A stretch of 64,000 nucleotides of DNA from Oreocharis arfaki. Its lineage: Eukaryota > Chordata > Aves > Passeriformes > Paramythiidae. The position numbers and the translations under genes are program-made. The stretch spans positions 62,001 to 126,000 of the forward strand of contig VZRR01007849.1 in the NCBI GenBank assembly GCA_013398015.1, read 5' to 3'. Position 1 is the first letter of the stretch, and each line of letters starts with the position of its first letter. A model generated the notes under the pieces. It worked only from the letters and a program-made list of their open reading frames with translations. It was not told the DNA's origin and did no database searches. Of the stretch, positions 1-11,451 are shown in pieces.

Positions 1-382
1 CCCTTAAATTCTTTCACTAACTCACTGTGAATATTAACTTAAGTACAGAGAAATTCACTACTGATGGCGGCAGCACCAAGATTTCATGTATTGTAATTAA
101 AATAAAGGATGTGGAGTAAATACCAGGCCATTCTAATGAGCTTCTGCTCTATACTGTATTGTTACTCTTGGAGGAGCAAAAAAAAAAAAAAGGGGTTTTA
201 AAAATACCCCGTTTCCTCAATACTACAGTCACGCTGATTCTTCTGTGTGCCAGCCATTCTACAATGCATTTCCATTCTTCTCGAAATAGAGAAATTAATG
301 TATACGCTCTGTAACTGTCAAATGTAGGGGGTACAATTGAAAATTCTCTGAATATTACTATTATTTGTTGTTTCTCTTATAG
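1..382 (+). other. CUL4A intron (3' portion)
   Basis: Non-coding sequence upstream of the acceptor at 381-382. It holds an A-run at about 178-191 and a T-rich tract before the exon. No other feature seen. Confidence 0.85.
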
Positions 383-488
383 GGGAAGAAGGAGTTTCAA
401 GTATCGCTCTTTCAGACATTAGTATTGCTTATGTTTAATGAAGGAGATGAATTCAGTTTTGAAGAAATTAAAATGGCCACTGGTGTAG
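383..488 (+). CDS. CUL4A: CUL4A exon (fourth from last)
   Basis: The acceptor is TTATAG at 377-382 and the donor is GTAGGA at 489. The exon has 106 nt, or 35 codons plus one base, and starts in frame with GGG AAG AAG. It encodes the helix containing SLFQTLVLLMF and the FSFEEIKMATGV stretch that leads into the winged-helix region. The final G combines with AG of the next exon to make the Glu codon of the ED-SEL junction, exactly as expected for cullin-4A. Confidence 0.95.
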
Positions 489-3400
489 GTAGGAACAATA
501 CTTTCTGATTCTTAAATTTATTTGTCAAGTGATTGCCAATTTTGATTTGGTATGTAAAGGCCTAATTTTAAGAAATTTGTCATGATCATTAGGACTAACT
601 TTATGGTCCAAATAGCATACACACACCAGAAGAGATGAGGAAAACACACTGCAGGTATTTCTTAGTGTATTTTATTGGTGTGTAAAATGGATGCTTCACA
701 AAATTATTAGTAAGAGCTGTATGGCATGTGGTACAACTAACAGCCTATTAGATTTACAAAATGTATCATTGCAATTCTTAAAATATCAGTGGTGATAAAG
801 ACTGTTGTATGTACAGATTATTTTTGCTCCCTTTCAGTTTCACATACTATATTTTGAAAATGATCTGTTGTAGAATGCTGTCATTTGGGGGTCATTTAAG
901 AGAGTATTTTCAGTTGAACTGTTCCGAGAGCTCACCTGCCTGTTGCCTATTACTGTCGCTGGGGTGCCCCTTCACAGCAGGTCTGATGTGTTCAGAGCAG
1001 CAGTGTGTGCTGGCTGTGTCTGCCCCTGTACTTTTGGACCTGAAGGACAAAGCAAACTGAGGAAGAGTACAGTTTTCGTTTTAACCATCTGCAGTATCTG
1101 TCTTCTGTGTTTTTATGTTCTCGGGTAGGGCTTTTTTTCCCCGAATTCTCACACTTTCTTGAAATAGTTACAGCCAAAACACTGTCATCACTGCTCTCTG
1201 GCAGTTCTGCATCAATCAGCAGCTTATACCCAGAAGTTCTTCACATGTGAAACTTAAGATCAGCCTAATACAGCAGTACCTGAAAGTGTATTTGAGCCCA
1301 TACAAGTACTAAAATATTGTAATATATTTACTAAAATACCGTAAAACGGGAATGCCAAGAATTCTTGTGGTTCAGAATGATGCACTACAGGAGGAAGTAC
1401 AGCCTGGGTGCTCCATTGTCTCAGTGCCAGTGCTTCAAATTGCTTAGTCATCCTCTCCATTAATGGTAAGGGAGTTGAAGAAAATCCATGCCAGTGATAA
1501 TAATCATCAGGATAGTCTGGAGAGGCTCAGAAGGTTGGAGTACAATGTTTACAGAACAAACGCAGGTTCTGCAAGCCTGATCCAGGTCCTGCTTTCTCAT
1601 CTTGGATTGCTATCCCTTGGAGCTTGCATTCTGGCTGCCTGACAGCAACTGATAAAAGCTGCTGCATGGAAATCCATTCCATTATAGCACAAAATAAGGA
1701 ATTCAATAGACCGTTTTTAAGGCAGCTGGCTGGAATTGATAGTTGGGAGCTACCTGTATGTCATTGCATTGGGCGCCATGTCTGTATTTCTCTCCCCTAT
1801 GGAGAAGTAGTATAGAAATTTAGGTAGTAAGGACAGTTCATGGTCCACAGGGTTCCTGTAAGGCCAAGATGAATAGCTTAGAATCACAGAGTGGCTTGGA
1901 TTGGAAGGGATCTTAAAGATAATCTAGTTCCAGTCCTCTGCCCTGGGCAGGGACACCTTCCATTACACCAGGTTGCTCAGAGCTCCACCCAGCCTGGCCT
2001 TGAACAATTCCAGGGAAGGGGCATCCAGAACTTACCTGGACAACCTGTTCTAGTGCCTTACCACCCTCACAATAAAGAATTTCTTTCTAATACCTAATCT
2101 ATTCTGTTTGAAGCCATTCCCCCTTGTCATGTCATTACATGGTCTTGTAAATTTACAAGTCCCTCTCCATTTTTCTTGTAGGGATTAACTGGCCGTGGCT
2201 GGAACTTGTGTTTTCCAGTCACTGTTAAAATAAATTACCATCAGTCTCTTTAATGAGATTGTCCCTGGTACATTAGGACAGTGAGAAAATGCATAAACTG
2301 TTACTCAGAATGGTCACCCTCTCTCTGCTAATTGTGCTGCTTTGAGATGTGTTATCCAAATATACTCCCATGTTTTTACTTGCCTTATTATCAAGGAAGC
2401 CTCTAGGAGCTGTAGTGGCTTTTGCTTTTACTTCAGGGATTGATAGGTAATTGTAAAATTCCTTCCCTCTGGCATACTGTAACCTGTGACTTCATGTGCA
2501 AAGCTCCAAAGTGTTTCAACAGCATCCTTGTGTTTGGACAAAAACACAACTCAGCAATCTGCATTTAATGAGGTTGAAACACACAAAATGTCTCAAACAT
2601 CATAAATGCCTGTTTAGCCCACGTGGTTTAAATGGGTTTTTTAGAAATCGTAGAACAGTTGGAAGTTTAAAAAAAAAAGGTGTGCTCTGTGTGAAAGCTT
2701 AAGTATTTTAAAAATAGCAGTAGTGTTAATCTTTTACTCAGCTGTAGTTCAGCACTAGGTTGCAAAACCTTCCTTTCAGTTTTTAGACTAAAACTGGTCA
2801 GGAGATCCAGCACATTCAGTGATAATTTTATACTGTGAATAAAGTATTCTAGAGACTGCAGAGGCTGTTTCAATGCAAAATCTTGATACAAGACTTTGCA
2901 ACATAATTATTAGAATGTTTTAAGACTTCATTTTATCTTCTTGTCTAAATGCTTTTAAGCCTTAAATATTACTAGATAAAATTTTCCTCACACACTTGTG
3001 TCTACTACTTTCCTATTTTGGGGGAAGTTTGACTATAACAGCTGTCAGTTCTACTTTCCCACAAAACATCTTCCTGTCAATTTAGACTTCTCTATTTTTT
3101 TTCTATTATATATTTTCTGCTATGTGACAAAAATACTAAAATAAGGGGCTTGAGTGTCTTGTCATACACTGACTTTTTCTTTTATGAAGACCTGTTACTA
3201 CCACACAAAACTGAAGCAATAGAACTAAGTTTGTGTTAATGTGAAATCTTTTCTGAAATTATTTTGGATGGAAAACTCACTGATATGAGCCTAAGCCTCT
3301 TTTATAGTGTATATAATCCTGTGCGTGCTCTCAGCACTTAATCTGTGAAAGATGAGATGAAGTTTGAAGGCTGTGAGCTACTTCTAATTGGAACTTAGCT

Positions 3401-5059
3401 GGAAGAAAGTATTAACATAAACCCACTAACTTTTCAATTTTATTTCTAGATTAATCACATAAAACTCTTCATGTTAAAGTTTTGTTCTGCTTTCTTCCAT
3501 ACTTGAACTCCTTCACAGAGGACAGTGAATTAAGAAGAACCTTGCAGTCCTTAGCTTGTGGGAAAGCAAGAGTATTGATTAAAAATCCAAAGGGCAAGGA
3601 TGTAGAAGATGGAGATAAATTCATCTTTAATGGTGATTTCAAACACAAATTGTTCAGAATAAAGATCAACCAGATTCAAATGAAGGAAACAGTACGTATT
3701 TTTTGCATTCATTCAGTTTATGTATTAACTGTTTATCTACATATTACATATGAAAAGACATAATCTCTTGGGGTTTTTTTGCATATAAAGAAAGGAATAT
3801 TAAAGGATATTTAATTTTTAGAGTAGTCAGGATGACTCAGAGAGGCAGTAAAGACTTTAAAATCACTGAAATTGAAAACAACTTAGGTTGCTTCTTGTGC
3901 TTGCAAATTTAAATGTGTATATATTAAACTAAAAGGATCTTGTAGATGTTTCGGTCCATCCTAGAAGTTTCTGTGGTATTGCTGAAGTGTTGGTGGTTTA
4001 TTGAACTCATGAATCAAATGTCACCATGTCTCCCCTATATTTAGCAGGTAAGAGGGCTGTAATAGTCAGGGCTGTCCCCGATTCTGCAGTGAATATCTTT
4101 GTTGTATCTGAATCCCCATTCTTGACACAAAGTGACATATTTTAATTAACATTGGCTTGTTTCTTTTTTGTCTTTGCATATTAAATTTGTAAACTTCAAA
4201 CTGGAGTTTGATACAAAATGCTGCTGTATTTGAGCTGTCAAACTGTTATGTGTTCTCTCAAAAATCTGAAGGGAGTTTTTAAGATGTACTTTAATTTATC
4301 AAATAATGTAAAATAAGACTATTTTTTGCTTCATATTATCCTTAATTTTCTCTTTTACTTGCTTTAGCAGTACTTCAGAATCACTTAGCTCTTAACGTGT
4401 AGTAATGCATGCATCTGTCTCAAGGATGAGTAAGAATGCATGAGTTTCATTTTATTGCAAAGGTTAACTATAGAGATGTAATTAATAAAAAGTAGCAACA
4501 GAAGGTGATCTGATTTGTGGTGTTGTATTGTTCTTCAGGTTGAGGAACAGGTCAGCACAACTGAAAGAGTATTTCAGGACAGGCAATATCAAATTGATGC
4601 TGCTATTGTACGAATAATGAAGATGAGGAAGACTCTTGGTCATAATCTTCTTGTTTCTGAATTGTATAATCAGCTGAAATTTCCTGTAAAGGTAACTTAT
4701 GTTTTTGTATGTCAAACCATCCTAGATTTATCTAAGTGTAATATATTTTTCTGTTCAGCTTGTCCATAAGAGCAAGAAATGTGAAATATCATAGAATTAA
4801 ACGCAAAGATTAAGGTATTATGTGAAGAGAAATAAACCAGAGTATCTGTAGTACATTAATTATATACTATGGTGCATTTCTTATGTACTCTTTAGCAGTA
4901 TTTTTTAAAATATATTTGCCTTTATATTACGAACTGTTACACTAATCTCATCTTTTCTTGTAGCCTGGAGACTTGAAAAAGAGAATTGAATCTCTCATTG
5001 ACAGAGACTATATGGAGAGAGACAAAGACAACCCCAATCAGTACCACTATGTTGCATAA
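383..5059 (+). CDS. CUL4A: CUL4A, 3' part (last four coding exons): cullin-4A ubiquitin-ligase scaffold
   Basis: Cullin-4A is the scaffold of CRL4 E3 ubiquitin ligases: its N-terminus holds DDB1 and substrate receptors, and its C-terminus holds RBX1 and accepts NEDD8. Four exons join in frame (383-488, 3519-3691, 4539-4691, 4964-5059) and encode the last 175 residues plus stop TAA. All visible junctions are GT/AG. The protein runs from the end of the cullin-homology domain (FQVSLFQTLVLLMFNEGD) through the winged-helix B domain to the terminal YHYVA. The neddylation motif IVRIMKMRK is intact. GHNLL, SELYN, PGDL and YHYVA are the CUL4A forms; from memory CUL4B has SHNLL, SEVYN, PADL and YNYIA. 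Earlier exons lie left of the window. LAMP1 follows on the same strand, as in other vertebrates. Very secure. Confidence 0.97.
489..3518 (+). other. CUL4A intron with a CR1 copy
   Basis: A 3.0-kb intron bounded by the GTAGGA donor and the TTCACAG acceptor. Apart from the CR1 fragment at 1881-2183 it is unremarkable AT-rich sequence; short open frames inside have no recognisable product. Confidence 0.85.
1881..2183 (-). mobile_element. CR1 LINE, 3' end fragment, reverse orientation
   Basis: On the plus strand this reads GAATCACAGAGTGGCTTGGA then GGAAGGGATCTTAAAGATAA, a CR1 3' end read backwards. It continues with the familiar CCTGGCCTTGAACAATTCCA and CACCCTCACAATAAAGAATT segments. CR1 is the dominant avian LINE, and 5'-truncated copies like this one are typical. 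It lies in the long CUL4A intron, antisense to the gene. Several substitutions from the family pattern I recall suggest moderate age. Confidence 0.9.
3519..3691 (+). CDS. CUL4A: CUL4A exon (third from last)
   Basis: The acceptor is TTCACAG ending at 3518 and the donor is GTACGT at 3692. The exon has 173 nt (2 + 57 codons). It encodes DSELRRTLQSLACGKARVL, the acidic EDGDKFIFNGDF loop and KLFRIKINQIQMKET, a classic conserved cullin stretch that packs against RBX1 and the winged-helix domain. Open reading continues into the intron only by chance. Confidence 0.96.
3692..4538 (+). other. CUL4A intron
   Basis: An 847-bp intron with canonical ends, GTACGT and TTCTTCAG. AT-rich, nothing further recognised. 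The next intron (4692-4963, 272 bp) is likewise plain. Confidence 0.85.
4539..4691 (+). CDS. CUL4A: CUL4A exon with the NEDD8 acceptor lysine
   Basis: The acceptor is TTCTTCAG ending at 4538 and the donor is GTAACT at 4692. The exon has 153 nt (51 codons, phase 0). It encodes VEEQVSTTERVFQDRQYQ followed by IDAAIVRIMKMRKTL. The lysine of VRIMK, codon 4620-4622, is the conserved cullin neddylation site whose modification activates the ligase. The winged-helix segment with HNLLVSELYNQLKFPVK completes the exon. Confidence 0.97.
4964..5059 (+). CDS. CUL4A: CUL4A terminal coding exon
   Basis: The acceptor is TTCTTGTAG ending at 4963. Thirty-one codons encode PGDLKKRIESLIDRDYMERD and the C-terminal NPNQYHYVA, then TAA at 5057-5059. 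The YxYxA ending is the family-typical cullin C-terminus buried in the winged-helix fold. Confidence 0.97.
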   Translation, partial: PGDLKKRIESLIDRDYMERDKDNPNQYHYVA

Positions 5060-6565
5060 AGGAGAAGAAATAGTTTTATTTTAAAAAATTAAAAACCAAA
5101 AAGATAAAAACCAAAATCATCTACATATATCTTCAGGACACCAAATACCTATGCTGTTCCAGACTTTCCTTTCAGCAGATTTCAGGTTGATGTATATTAT
5201 TCAACCAGCTGCATGTACTGCTGTGGAAAAGAAGCAAAATGACATGTTAATTGATCACCTTTGTCAATACTTCTTACTAATTTTAAATGTCCTGGGGTTT
5301 TTTTTTCCCTGTAGGTAATCTTTTGTTCTCTTGGGTTCTTCAAAATTTAGTTTTTCAGTTTAAACAATGTCATTGAAGTTGGATGGAAAGATAAAATCAC
5401 CTGTGTGAGAAATACTTCTGTGATGGATGCAAGTCTGGTTTCATATTTAGGTGTTCCTAACTGTATCCATAAAGTCCCTAAATGCTGCATTCTTTAGCTA
5501 CAGTGACAACTTGGGTAACTTTTTAAAAACCCTTCATTGATGAACATGTATGTACAAGCAGTGTTGTTGAAATACACTGAAGTTTGGAAGTTTTGCACCA
5601 TGAAAACCCTTAAACTTGTGTTCAGTTAATTTTCTTTCAAGTAATTACAAACTTCAGTCTGGTTTGGATAAATCAGGTTTTGAAGTGAGATCCTTGAAGT
5701 GCCAAGAGGACAACTGCATTCATGTGTGTACTGACCTGTTGGATTATTTAGCTAGAATATGGATTGTTCTATAATTACTACTTCTGCTGGCTTGGGTGGC
5801 AAAGATTAGATCTGAGTCAAAGAGGCCCTACCTCATTTTAGGGCCGCAGGTGTATTTCACTGTTTCTGTAATTGCTGTAACATTTAATTCTGCCTTGAAA
5901 ATAACATCCAGGGAACCTACTGTACAGCGTGCTCCACTTTAAGAAAAAAAACCCTTTTTTTAAAAAAATACTTTTATGGTCTCAATATTGGGAAAGCATA
6001 GCTTTTTGTCTTGAAAGACTAAGGATTTTGTGAGTACTTTGTTACATATTGTACATATGTAAGTTGATTTGAATTAAAGAGTGAAAGACACTGTAGATCT
6101 GTTAGATAATTGTAACTGTAAGGAAGACACCTTTTCTGGTAGTACTTGCAAGACTGTTTATTTTCCCGATTTGTCTGCTGGTATGTTTCATTCTGGAAAA
6201 AAGCTACCAAAGGAGTTTTGATCACTACATAAATGAGGATTTAACTGAGCAATATTTTCTTGAGAGATACCTTACTAAGTTTATGTAACATGGGGTTTGT
6301 GCATCAATTAAAAGGCCACCTCTTCTTAAAGTAAGCAATGCTATGAGTTGACATCTTGTGGAACTACATATTAAAAGTCTTTGTTCTGTCCTCTGGTGTC
6401 ATTAATTGTATTGCATTCTGAATTATTTTTGTTCCCTTTGTGTTTAGAAACTAAACACATTTAGTTTATTGTATTTAAAGCATATTTAATATTATTATTT
6501 AATGTAGACTTATTTTAATATTTGAATTTTCAGTTAATGCAAATAAAATCTTTGATGCATATTAA
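5060..6565 (+). other. CUL4A: CUL4A 3' UTR
   Basis: AT-rich sequence without coding signal follows the CUL4A stop. An AATAAA hexamer at 6542-6547, followed downstream by a GT-rich stretch (about 6585-6600), is the best candidate for the distal polyadenylation site. Earlier weak hexamers such as ATTAAA near 5087 and 6075 could give shorter transcripts. The end coordinate is inferred from the hexamer. Confidence 0.7.
6542..6547 (+). terminator. Candidate CUL4A polyadenylation signal AATAAA
   Basis: Canonical hexamer about 1.5 kb after the CUL4A stop, with a T/G-rich segment 40-60 bases downstream. Cleavage is expected near 6560-6570. Confidence 0.6.
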
Positions 6566-8119
6566 GTATTAATTTCTTAGCCTTCAGTTTGTGTGGTTGG
6601 TTCTTTAGTGTCAGTTACACTATTCACTTTGTAGTTCACTTTTTATATGTATGGAAACCAATGAGATCCATCTTACTGGACTTCAGAAACAAAAAAGAGT
6701 ATGTGCCTCACAGAAATGTAATGGCCAGAGAGGCTTTATCCACACTGAGAGCTGGCAGTACTGTGCAGTAGCTGTTAGGAAGCAGTGAGAATGTACTGCC
6801 CGCGCCTTCCAAACCCAAATGTTCTGGTTTGGTGGTTTTAAACAATAGCTTAAAGGAATGGTGTTATCCTGAAGATGACTGAAATGGTTCTGCCTCAAGA
6901 AGCAATGTTAATTAAAAGTGCTGAGATGTGCAGTTCTTCTTTATTGCCACAGACTAAGAACTCTTTTGCCATGTTATTCTGGTCTAGCAATTAAAAATTA
7001 GTTGTTCCACAGCAGTGGAAATTATGAACCCTGTCTTTCTGTGCCGTATGCCCTTGGTCTCTGAGTGTATCACCCCTGCAAATAACCTCAGGCAGCAGTA
7101 CTCAGAGGGGTTCTCCTTGGTTCTGCCTTTCTGCTTGTAGGAGTGAGGGTTTTGTCCTTCATCCAGCTGCTGCTCTCTACCCATTCCCTTACCCCTTGAA
7201 CCTACAGAGAATGTAATGATCCCTGAAACCTTTACTCTTCCAGATTGGTCTGCAAGTGGCTTCAGAGGTTCAAAGCTTTGGGACAGACTGAAAGGCCAGG
7301 TAATTGTGACTCTCTTTCTCAGGTCCTCATTTTTAATTTGGTTTCCTCAAATTTTTCTTACTGGGATTTTTTATGTGCTGAACCAAACAGGTAAGCAGTT
7401 ACTTTATGAGTCAGCATGGAAATCACTTCTCCATAGTGAAATAGCTGCGTTTGATTGCTTTTTGGTAGCTGGTGATGGAATTTGCCTGAGCAGCCTGCCT
7501 CAATCAGTCAGTTCTTTGGTGTCATATTGCCTGAGTGTAACCCACAGGGGAGAGGTTAAACATTTCTTCCTGGAAGATCACCCAGAGCTGAAAATGTTGG
7601 GCAGTAGCAAAGTAACAGATATCCTCTGTAGAGCATCTCTGTTCAGATATGTCTGGGAAACCTGGATCTTGGAAATTCAGTGTCCTTAGAACAAATTGTA
7701 TAGCAGCTTCTATGGAATGACAAAAATAACATCAGGAGTCTGGATACAGTTGGGGGTTTTAACTTATCCAAACATACATTATATGCATTTAAAAAGCAAT
7801 TTTCCTAAATGTGACATGCTGTTACCTAGCCCAACATTTCCTGAGGGAAAGGAAGTGTGAGAACGTAAGCTGGGGGCTGACTTAGACATGGTTCCTCAGC
7901 CTGGCAGTTAACAGCTCTCCTTACAAGCCAAGAGCCTCCTTCCTCCCCTTCCTCGGGTCTTTTTTTCCTTAGTTCTGTATTTTGGCTTCTCCTGGATTTC
8001 CTTTATCTGAACCTGGGTTTATCATTTAACTCCCTTGATCTGCTGCAGCTTTTTTCATCCTGCTGTACATCTTTGAAAAACAAAAAAAGGACACACAGGT
8101 AACTTCAATGTCTTAATTT
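6566..8119. other. Intergenic DNA between CUL4A and the CR1 copy
   Basis: No exon, RNA gene or repeat family recognised. A 157-codon open frame at 7216-7689 has no recognisable domain and is treated as chance. Confidence 0.6.
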
Positions 8120-8858
8120 GTTATGCAGATCTACCTCTGCACTGCTCGAGGCTGGGGGGGCAGAGTGGCTGGAATGCTGCCTGGTGGAAAAGGACCTCAG
8201 GGTGCTGGTTGACAGTGGCTGAACAGGAGCCAGAGTGTGCCCAGGTGGCCAAGAAAGCCAAGGGCATCCTGGCGTGGATCAGCAATAGTATGGCCAGCAG
8301 GACCAGGGCAGTGATTGTCTTCCTGTACTCAGCACTGGTGAGGCCACACCTGTGTTCAGTTCTGGCCCCCTCACTACATGACACCAACACTCTGGAGAGT
8401 GTCCAGAGAAGGGCAATGGAACTGGTGATGGGTCTGGAGCCCAAGTCCTACGAGGAGCATCTTGGGGAGCTAGGGATGTTAAGGCTGGAAAAAACAAGGC
8501 TCAGGGAGGGGGCCTTACTGTTCTTGACAACTGCCTGAAAGGAGCCTGTAGCCAGATGGGGGTTGGTCTCTTCTCCCAGGCAACAAGCGGCAGGATGAGA
8601 GGGAAAGACCTCAAGCTGTCCAGGAGAGGTTTAGGAAAAAAATTTATCAGGAAAAATTTCTTGACTGAAAGGGTTGTCAACCACTGGATCAAGCTGTCCA
8701 GGGAAGTGATGAAGTCGCTATCCCTGGAGCTATTTAAAAGACCTATAGATGCGGTGCTTAGGGACATAGTTTAGTGGTAGACTAGGCAGTGCTGGGTTAC
8801 CAGTTGAACTCTGTGACGTTTGAGGTCTTTTTCAACCTAAATGGTTCTATTCTGTTTG
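8120..8858 (+). mobile_element. CR1 LINE copy with remnant of the reverse-transcriptase C-terminus
   Basis: About 740 bp in sense orientation. It contains CR1 landmarks: GCTGGGGGGGCAGAGTGGCT, GCCAAGAAAGCCAAGGGCAT, GTCCAGAGAAGGGCAATGGA and TTCTTGACTGAAAGGGTTGT. It ends in GAGGTCTTTTTCAACCTAAA and TGGTTCTAT, the characteristic CR1 3' terminus. The coding part (the 3' end of ORF2, the RT tail) survives only as separate frames of 109 and 72 codons, so it is broken by stops and frameshifts. It is 5'-truncated, as usual for CR1. It sits between CUL4A and LAMP1, about 2.1 kb before the LAMP1 CpG island. Confidence 0.92.
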
Positions 8859-10956
8859 TAGGTTTATTATCTTTGGCAGATATGTTCAGGAGAGTGGACT
8901 CTGTACCATAAACTTGGTTAGCCATTCCTAGCAAGTCTCTTCAGAAAGGAAGTAACTGTGTGAAGTCAGGTAATACTCAGCAAAAGGCTATGGGGAAAAT
9001 AGACTCATGTTTTGTGGAAATTCTTTCCTGGTAAAAATTCCTAGCCTGTACTCTGTCTCCCTTGCTTGTACTCTGCCTTGACCTCAGAGGACAGCTTTTA
9101 TTGTAGCAATGGCTCGTACTTTTCTTGCGTGTTTCCCGTGAGCAGCCCATTCTGCAGCCATGGCTCTGAAGAAAGGCCAGGGAGTGCATCATTGTTCATA
9201 TCTGGGCCTGTGAGCATGTTGGTTGGCCAGCAGCTCTGTCAAATTAAATGTGTAGGGACTGGGTATGGACTACATTTCATCTCCCTCAGTGACAGCATTA
9301 ATTTGGACCTCCAGGCTGTGTATATAGCAGCTTCTACAGAAGCTGTAACTTCGTTTGTTTATGTCTTACCCTGCTGTCAAGTTTGATTGATGTCAGCCAA
9401 CAAGTTACCAAGCAGTGGGGCTGATGGCCAACGTGGTTGTGCAAGACTTGATGCATTCATCTAAAAATCACCCTGGTAATACTTGTACTGAAAGGAGGTC
9501 GAAATTGGTGTTGTGCCGTCTCTGCACCATTATTAAAGGCATAATGAGCTAATGATCCACAGCATGGAAGGTCAACATCATTCTCTGCTGATAATCTTAT
9601 GTTCTTTATTTACCATATTTTACCACAATATTGTTGCTTTATGCAACTTATATATAGATATATATATGTCTATATTGATCTTTTTTTTTGGTAGTAATCC
9701 AAGCATCTGTCATTTTCCCGTTCATAAACGCCTACTGGTTTTCCAGCAGGGAGGCAGAATACTGCACACCAAGTTTAAACCTGACCTTGGGCCTCCCTCT
9801 CCATTTGTCTTGTGGGAGACATCGTGTTCCACAGACCTTCCTCCACTTCCAGGGCAGGTTCCAAAAACAGTGATCCAAAATGAGAACATGTCCCACCTCC
9901 ATTACCCTCAACTCCTCTGCAGATGACTCATTCCAACACTTGACCAGAGCTGCTTGTTATGTCTTTTTTCAAACTGACTAACTTCTGCTTTTGGCAATGC
10001 ATGGCAAGAATAAAGATTGCTAGAAGTATTGCAGGGAAAAACAAACAAACTAAAATAATTACTGTCAATACATTACTGTCTCTAAAAATGCACGGATAAA
10101 AATGCAGCAGTAAAAAAGAAATGCGTGTTTATAGCAATAGCACTGAAAATGAAAGGCAGATCCCCAGGCCACCCTAAGGATAACTAAACTTATCCAGGAT
10201 GTTTTGGGGAAACAGGAAGTGTGAGTGAACTGAGACGAACAGCAAGGAAAGGTCAAGTTCACAGTAGCTGAACTTGACTTCAGCAGCTGGGAGTAGCTAA
10301 ATTGCATTTCAAATGGGTTCAAAGTAAACATTTATGAAGGCAGCTCAGGAGCAGACATGATTCTGCCCCAGAGATGATTGATCTGGAGCAGCCTGTAGTG
10401 AGAAGAGGGACTATATGGCAGTCAGCGTGAGAAAGCAGAGGCACACTAATATTAGGACACATTCCTGTAGTACTAGAAACAAGATTTCAGGAGCAAGATC
10501 TATGCTTCTGATGTTTCAGATGAAGTAAGCATATCCCTAACAGTGTAGATAAGACAGAGCATTAGATTACAAAGTGATCAAATGACTTGGGCTTCCCATC
10601 TCCATTACATCTGAGAATGTTTACAAACTAACTTCACCTTCTTTTCTGGTTTTCTAAATAAAAGGGATTCCTTTAAAACCATCAGACACCTGAAACTATG
10701 TGAAACTGCACTTTTTACCCGTGCCAACACACATCATTAGCAGTCTCTGTTTTGTCTTGGAGCCCATGGGAGTCGTATGTATATACTGAGTATATACGTA
10801 GAACACTTCAGGGATCAGAGACCATCAACTTCCAGTGTTTTAATACAGCTGGGACTGAATTTATTCTGTGCGAAACGACCGTACTCACCTGAGACTGCCT
10901 TTAGGTTCAGTGGCATGAAGTAGATTCCGGAGGGAACAGAGAACTCAGGTGGCTTG
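8859..10956. other. Intergenic DNA upstream of the LAMP1 promoter
   Basis: No coding exon recognised. Short TA-rich runs occur at about 9648-9676. GC content rises sharply only from about 10950. Confidence 0.6.
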
Positions 10957-11117
10957 CTCGCTCACCAAAGGAACTCCCGCCCCTGCTCCCTCACGGCCCC
11001 TTTCCCCCGCGCAGGTACCGCGCACCGCCCGCCGCGGAGCTGCCCGCGGCCCCGCCCCGCTCTCGCGAGATCCTCCGCCTCCCCCCACGGCCCGGGGCAC
11101 CCGCAGCGCCCGGCAGG

Positions 11118-11127
11118 GTCACGTGAC
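11118..11127 (+). promoter_or_regulatory. CLEAR element GTCACGTGAC
   Basis: A perfect 10-bp palindrome, identical to the CLEAR consensus bound by TFEB, TFE3 and MITF in promoters of lysosomal genes. Its place in the CpG island upstream of LAMP1 supports the promoter assignment. Confidence 0.85.
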
Positions 11128-11143
11128 GGGCGGGCGGGTCGTG

Positions 11144-11151
11144 TGACGTCA
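11144..11151 (+). promoter_or_regulatory. CRE palindrome TGACGTCA
   Basis: A full consensus cAMP-response element, bound by the CREB/ATF family, lying between the two CLEAR-type motifs. The sequence match is exact; the function is inferred. Confidence 0.7.
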
Positions 11152-11154
11152 GCA

Positions 11155-11164
11155 GTCACATGAC
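11155..11164 (+). promoter_or_regulatory. Second CLEAR-like E-box GTCACATGAC
   Basis: Differs from the CLEAR palindrome by one base (CATG core instead of CGTG). It keeps both GTCA/TGAC flanks that TFEB/MITF proteins recognise. Thirty-seven bp separate the starts of the two motifs. Confidence 0.7.
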
Positions 11165-11451
11165 CGGCCCGGGGCCGTCGCCAGAGCGCCCCGAGCGCGG
11201 AGCCGCCGCCGCCGCCCCCCGCCGCCCNATGGCGGGGGGTCGCAGCGGCCTGAGGCGGCCCTGGACGCGGCACCTGTAACTGGAGACCCGCCCGCCCGCT
11301 GCCGCCTGCTGCCGTCATCTGCTGTCGCCTGCTGTCGGCGTTCCCGGGTGCTGACTGACCCGCGGGGTCTCTGGGCTCTTCTGGGGGCCATCCCGTCCCC
11401 TGTCCGCGCCGGGCCCCTGCGGCGCCCAGGAGGCTCTGAGGGCCGCCCGAG
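11165..11451 (+). other. LAMP1: Probable LAMP1 exon 1 region; signal-peptide frame unresolved
   Basis: LAMP1 exon 1 should encode a short signal peptide. An ATG at 11229-11231 directly follows the ambiguous base N11228 and opens a frame beginning MAGGRSGLRRPWTR. That frame stops at TAA 11277-11279, with no hydrophobic core and no donor that gives the right phase. A good donor, CCCGAG/GTACGA, lies at 11451/11452, but no in-frame ATG reaches it in a compatible phase. A hydrophobic stretch in another frame (11299-11343: PPAAVICCRLLSAF) resembles a signal core but lacks an ATG. A sequencing or assembly error near N11228 would explain this; an exon missing from the assembly is the alternative. Confidence 0.4.

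Noticed and set aside
7216..7689. 157-codon open frame downstream of CUL4A
   Set aside because: No recognisable protein family, promoter or poly(A) context; considered chance in intergenic DNA.
8209..8774. Two open frames (109 and 72 codons) that might be a gene
   Set aside because: They are remnants of the CR1 reverse-transcriptase tail, broken by stops and frame changes.
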